Assembly: GCA_016297675.1 (NCBI GenBank) | Contig: JAEDGE010000085.1 | Coordinates: 1-8,133, forward strand | Length of the DNA: 8,133 bases | DNA from: Oscillospiraceae bacterium | Lineage (GTDB): Bacteria; Bacillota; Clostridia; Oscillospirales; Ruminococcaceae | Reading direction: 5' to 3' | Shown: in pieces, positions 5,768-8,133 of the stretch | How the letters are laid out: every line of letters starts with the position of its first letter | How positions within the stretch are numbered: position 1 is the stretch's first letter | The notes under the pieces: model-generated | What the model was told of the DNA's origin: nothing | Seen by the model: the letters and a program-made list of their open reading frames with translations, nothing else | Databases searched by the model: none | Program-made: the position numbers and the translations under genes

Positions 5768-6182
5768 TTTACTCCCTCCTTGCTATAGTGGTTTCGTGAA
5801 CCTCCTTTCACTGATTACTACGAAATGAAAACAAGAATTCTATCAATGTAATGAAAAAATTTCTGATAAAACTACAAAATTTCATGCAGTACCTCTACAT
5901 GAAATGTATATTGCATTCCTATTCTACCACATATTTGAACAGAATGCATACTATCCATACTAACCATGGATACCAACAAAAACGCTTCTTTGATTGCATA
6001 TTTCCTATACATTTTCTTCTTTGTTGATGATTTTTTATTGAAATTAACAGAAATGACATAAAAAAGTGCCAAAAAAGCAAAGCAATTCTCATTCAAAAAG
6101 TGTACTATAGAGTGGGGAATCGGTGTCTTTTCACCGATTAAAAAGTGTTGAAAAACAAAATATTGTAAAAGGAGCTGTTTGT
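5768..6182. promoter_or_regulatory. Divergent control region between the sigma factor and the rhamnogalacturonan lyase
   Basis: This AT-rich 415-bp region contains several dyads: ATTTCATG 5879-5886/CATGAAAT 5898-5905; TGCATTC 5912-5918/GAATGCA 5942-5948; TATCCAT 5952-5958/ATGGATA 5966-5972; AATCGGTG 6118-6125/CACCGATT 6132-6139. Three AAAAAGTG copies occur near 6061, 6095 and 6140. On the sigma-factor side, a second AAAGGAGG-like sequence inside a GTGAA/TTCAC dyad lies near 5800-5815. No clean -10/-35 pair was found on either strand, so promoter positions are left open. The two genes may use non-housekeeping promoters. Confidence 0.45.
6118..6139 (+). other. 8-bp hairpin in the leader of the lyase gene
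   Basis: AATCGGTG and CACCGATT close a 6-base loop 44 bp before the lyase start. An A-run, not a T-run, follows, so it is not a rightward terminator. It may be a protein-binding dyad or a 5' mRNA-stabilising hairpin. Confidence 0.45.
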
Positions 6183-8133
6183 ATGAAGTTCTCATTCCGT
6201 TCGATGCTCTCTGCTGTGACAGCAGCGGCACTCTCTTTCAGTGCCCTGCCACTGTCCGGCATCAGCAGCACAACCATCACCGCAGATGCAGCGTCTGCAC
6301 CCATTGTGGAAAAACTCGACCGTGGCATCACTGCCATCAAAACCGGAAACGGTATGCTGGTCAGCTGGCGGTTTCTTGCCGATGATCCGACCGGTACCGT
6401 CTTCCAGCTCTACCGCAACAATACCCTCATCTACACCAGTCAGGGCGAAGAGGCAACCTGTTTCTATGATGAAAGCGGTTCTGCCTCTTCCAGTTATCGG
6501 GTGGATGCCGTCGTAAATGGTGCGGTGCAGTCTACCAGCACTTGCAGCCTGATTTCCGGTACGGATTACTTTGAAATTCCGATGGACACACCAACCGCTT
6601 CTGACTGTACCTATAGCCCGAATGATTGCAGTGTGGGCGATGTAGACGGGGATGGCGTCTATGAATTATTTGTCAAGTGGGATCCTTCTAACTCGAAGGA
6701 CAACTCCCAAAAGGGGAAAACCGGCAATGTCTATATTGACTGCTACAAACTCAACGGACAGAAACTCTGGCGGATTGATTTGGGACGCAATATCCGTGCC
6801 GGTGCTCATTATACACAATTTCTTGTTGCCGACTTTGACTGTGACGGCTATGCCGAAATGACCTGTAAAACAGCAGACGGCACAATCGACGGACAAGGGA
6901 CGGTGATTGGGGATGGTTCTGCCGATTATCGCAACTCCAGCGGCTATGTACTCTCTGGTCCAGAATATTATACCCTGTTTGACGGCAGAACAGGAGCAGC
7001 ACTGGACACCGTCAATTATGTACCGGACAGAGGCACTGTTTCCAAGTGGGGAGATAAATACGGCAACCGTGTCGATCGTTTTCTGGGTGCCGTTGCCTAT
7101 CTGGATGGTGTACATCCCAGTGCCGTCACGCTCCGTGGATATTATACCAGAATGACGGCAACTGCTTATGATGTTGTGAATAAAAAGCTCGTGCAGCGTT
7201 GGAAATTTGACACCGGAAACAGTTCCTCCGCTGCCGGATATGGGGACGGCAATCACAACTGTATGCCCGCAGATGTGGACGGGGATGGAAAACAGGAAAT
7301 TATCACTGGTTCCACCTGTCTGGACGATAACGGCAAAGTGCTATGGTGTCTCAACAAGGGGCACGGCGATGCCATGCATCTGGGCGATTTGCTGCCGGAA
7401 CGGGACGGACTGGAGCTTTGGATTTGTCATGAAGATAAGCCCTATGGTGTTTCTTTAGTGGATGCCAAAACCGGCAGCATTATTTTCCACAAGAATGGAA
7501 CTGGCGATACCGGTCGCTGCTGTGCCGATAATGTCTGGGCAGGCAACGATGGAGCAGAGTTCTGGGGTCTGGGAAACGATGTCTTTGACGGCAGCGGCAA
7601 TACGCTTTCCTGCCGCAGACCAGCCATCAATTTCCTGAGCTACTGGGACGGTGACTTTGAACGAGAGATTCTGGATGGTTATACCGATTCTCCGGCAACC
7701 ATTGCAAAAATGGGAGAGGATGGCAAGCTGACAACGCTCCTGACAACAACAGGATATTATACCTGCAATACCACAAAGGGAACGCCCTGCCTGTCCGCTG
7801 ATATCTTTGGTGACTGGCGAGAGGAATTAATTGTACGGGCAGCAGACAGCAAATCCGTTCGGATCTATTGCACGCCCTATACCACCGGCAGCCGTATTAC
7901 AACGCTGATGCATGACCCACAATACCGCAATCAGGTGGCAGGGCAGAATGTTGCCTACAACCAGCCGCCGCATCCCAGCTTCTATCTTGGCTCTGACCAG
8001 CCAATGCCAGAAAGACCATATGTGACAGTGAACGGCAACGGTACCCCAATTGAACCGCCGACACCAGTTCGTCCGACCGGAGCAGTCATGGACACCAGTG
8101 TCAAATATATGTTCAAAAATGTCGGCAGCCAGA
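6183..8133 (+). CDS. Secreted rhamnogalacturonan lyase, polysaccharide lyase family 11 (3' end beyond window)
   Basis: This is a 650-codon open frame with no stop before the window edge. It cleaves the rhamnose-galacturonate backbone of rhamnogalacturonan I by beta-elimination, outside the cell. The signal peptide covers about 1-38, with ADAASA near the cleavage site. An N-terminal beta domain follows (GITAIKTGNGMLVSWRFL, 48-65), then the Ca-stabilised beta-propeller. Three DxDxDG-type calcium loops are visible: 153-158, 217-222, 364-369. Family-11 blocks are HGDAMHLGDLLPERDGLELW (394-413), IFGDWREELIVR (541-552) and HDPQYRNQVAGQNVAYNQPP (577-596), with HPSFYLG closing the catalytic module near 603. 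A Pro/Thr linker (about 617-633) leads into DTSVKYMFKNVGSQ, the start of a probable ricin-type carbohydrate-binding module cut by the edge. The ATG has AAAAGGAG (6167-6174) 8 nt upstream. It has 17 cysteines, unusual for an exported protein. A terminal dockerin is possible but not visible. Confidence 0.92.
   Translation, partial: MKFSFRSMLSAVTAAALSFSALPLSGISSTTITADAASAPIVEKLDRGITAIKTGNGMLVSWRFLADDPTGTVFQLYRNNTLIYTSQGEEATCFYDESGSASSSYRVDAVVNGAVQSTSTCSLISGTDYFEIPMDTPTASDCTYSPNDCSVGDVDGDGVYELFVKWDPSNSKDNSQKGKTGNVYIDCYKLNGQKLWRIDLGRNIRAGAHYTQFLVADFDCDGYAEMTCKTADGTIDGQGTVIGDGSADYRNSSGYVLSGPEYYTLFDGRTGAALDTVNYVPDRGTVSKWGDKYGNRVDRFLGAVAYLDGVHPSAVTLRGYYTRMTATAYDVVNKKLVQRWKFDTGNSSSAAGYGDGNHNCMPADVDGDGKQEIITGSTCLDDNGKVLWCLNKGHGDAMHLGDLLPERDGLELWICHEDKPYGVSLVDAKTGSIIFHKNGTGDTGRCCADNVWAGNDGAEFWGLGNDVFDGSGNTLSCRRPAINFLSYWDGDFEREILDGYTDSPATIAKMGEDGKLTTLLTTTGYYTCNTTKGTPCLSADIFGDWREELIVRAADSKSVRIYCTPYTTGSRITTLMHDPQYRNQVAGQNVAYNQPPHPSFYLGSDQPMPERPYVTVNGNGTPIEPPTPVRPTGAVMDTSVKYMFKNVGSQ

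Noticed and set aside
5966..6061. 31-codon plus-strand frame encoding a hydrophobic peptide (MDTNKNASLIAYFLYIFFFV...)
   Set aside because: It looks like a small membrane peptide, but no Shine-Dalgarno sequence precedes the ATG and AT-rich DNA readily gives Phe/Ile/Leu runs. It would need conservation or ribosome data.
5872..6231. 119-codon minus-strand frame in the divergent region
   Set aside because: It overlaps the start and signal peptide of the lyase. There is no ribosome-binding site and no recognisable domain.
6666..7256. 196-codon minus-strand frame inside the lyase gene
   Set aside because: It is antisense to strongly conserved family-11 lyase coding sequence; a shadow frame.

Overview
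This window comes from a low-to-moderate GC Gram-positive anaerobe, most likely a fibre-degrading gut or rumen Clostridia of the Ruminococcus type. The evidence is strong AGGAGG ribosome-binding sites, consensus sigma-A promoters, a PadR/DUF1700/DUF4097 operon, an ECF sigma factor paired with a membrane-anchored DUF4179-like protein, and a secreted family-11 rhamnogalacturonan lyase with a Pro-rich linker leading into what looks like a carbohydrate-binding module. The species assignment is inference from content; there is no rRNA or other marker.

Layout. Positions 1-640 hold no convincing gene. They contain inverted-repeat modules (1-170), the first copy of a ~277-bp multi-hairpin repeat (212-488) and an intrinsic terminator (594-643). 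A textbook promoter (646-674), overlapped by a near-perfect palindrome, then drives a tight three-gene operon on the + strand: PadR regulator (734-1051), DUF1700 membrane protein (1051-1599) and DUF4097 beta-solenoid envelope protein (1586-2542). It ends at a strong terminator (2549-2586). A second, diverged copy of the multi-hairpin repeat (2614-2890) follows, so the operon is bracketed by direct copies of the element. Next come two leftward units: a mutarotase-family sugar enzyme (2920-3927) with its own promoter, and an ECF sigma factor/DUF4179-like pair (5767-4080) that looks like a sigma/anti-sigma module. A 415-bp divergent intergenic region rich in dyad symmetries (5768-6182) separates the sigma factor from a rightward secreted rhamnogalacturonan lyase (6183 to beyond the right edge).

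How the parts may work together. The PadR operon is an autoregulated envelope module: small winged-helix repressor, membrane protein, membrane-anchored beta-solenoid. The sigma/DUF4179 pair is probably an envelope-signal relay, and its divergent position raises the possibility, not shown by the sequence, that it controls the pectin lyase. The mutarotase would fit intracellular sugar metabolism.

The most unusual signal is the repeated multi-hairpin element. Its two copies have diverged in sequence, yet the stems stay perfectly paired through compensatory changes, including four in one 12-bp stem. That points to selection on structure (a non-coding RNA or a palindromic mobile element), not on the small ORFs that cross it. 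I do not recognise the family.
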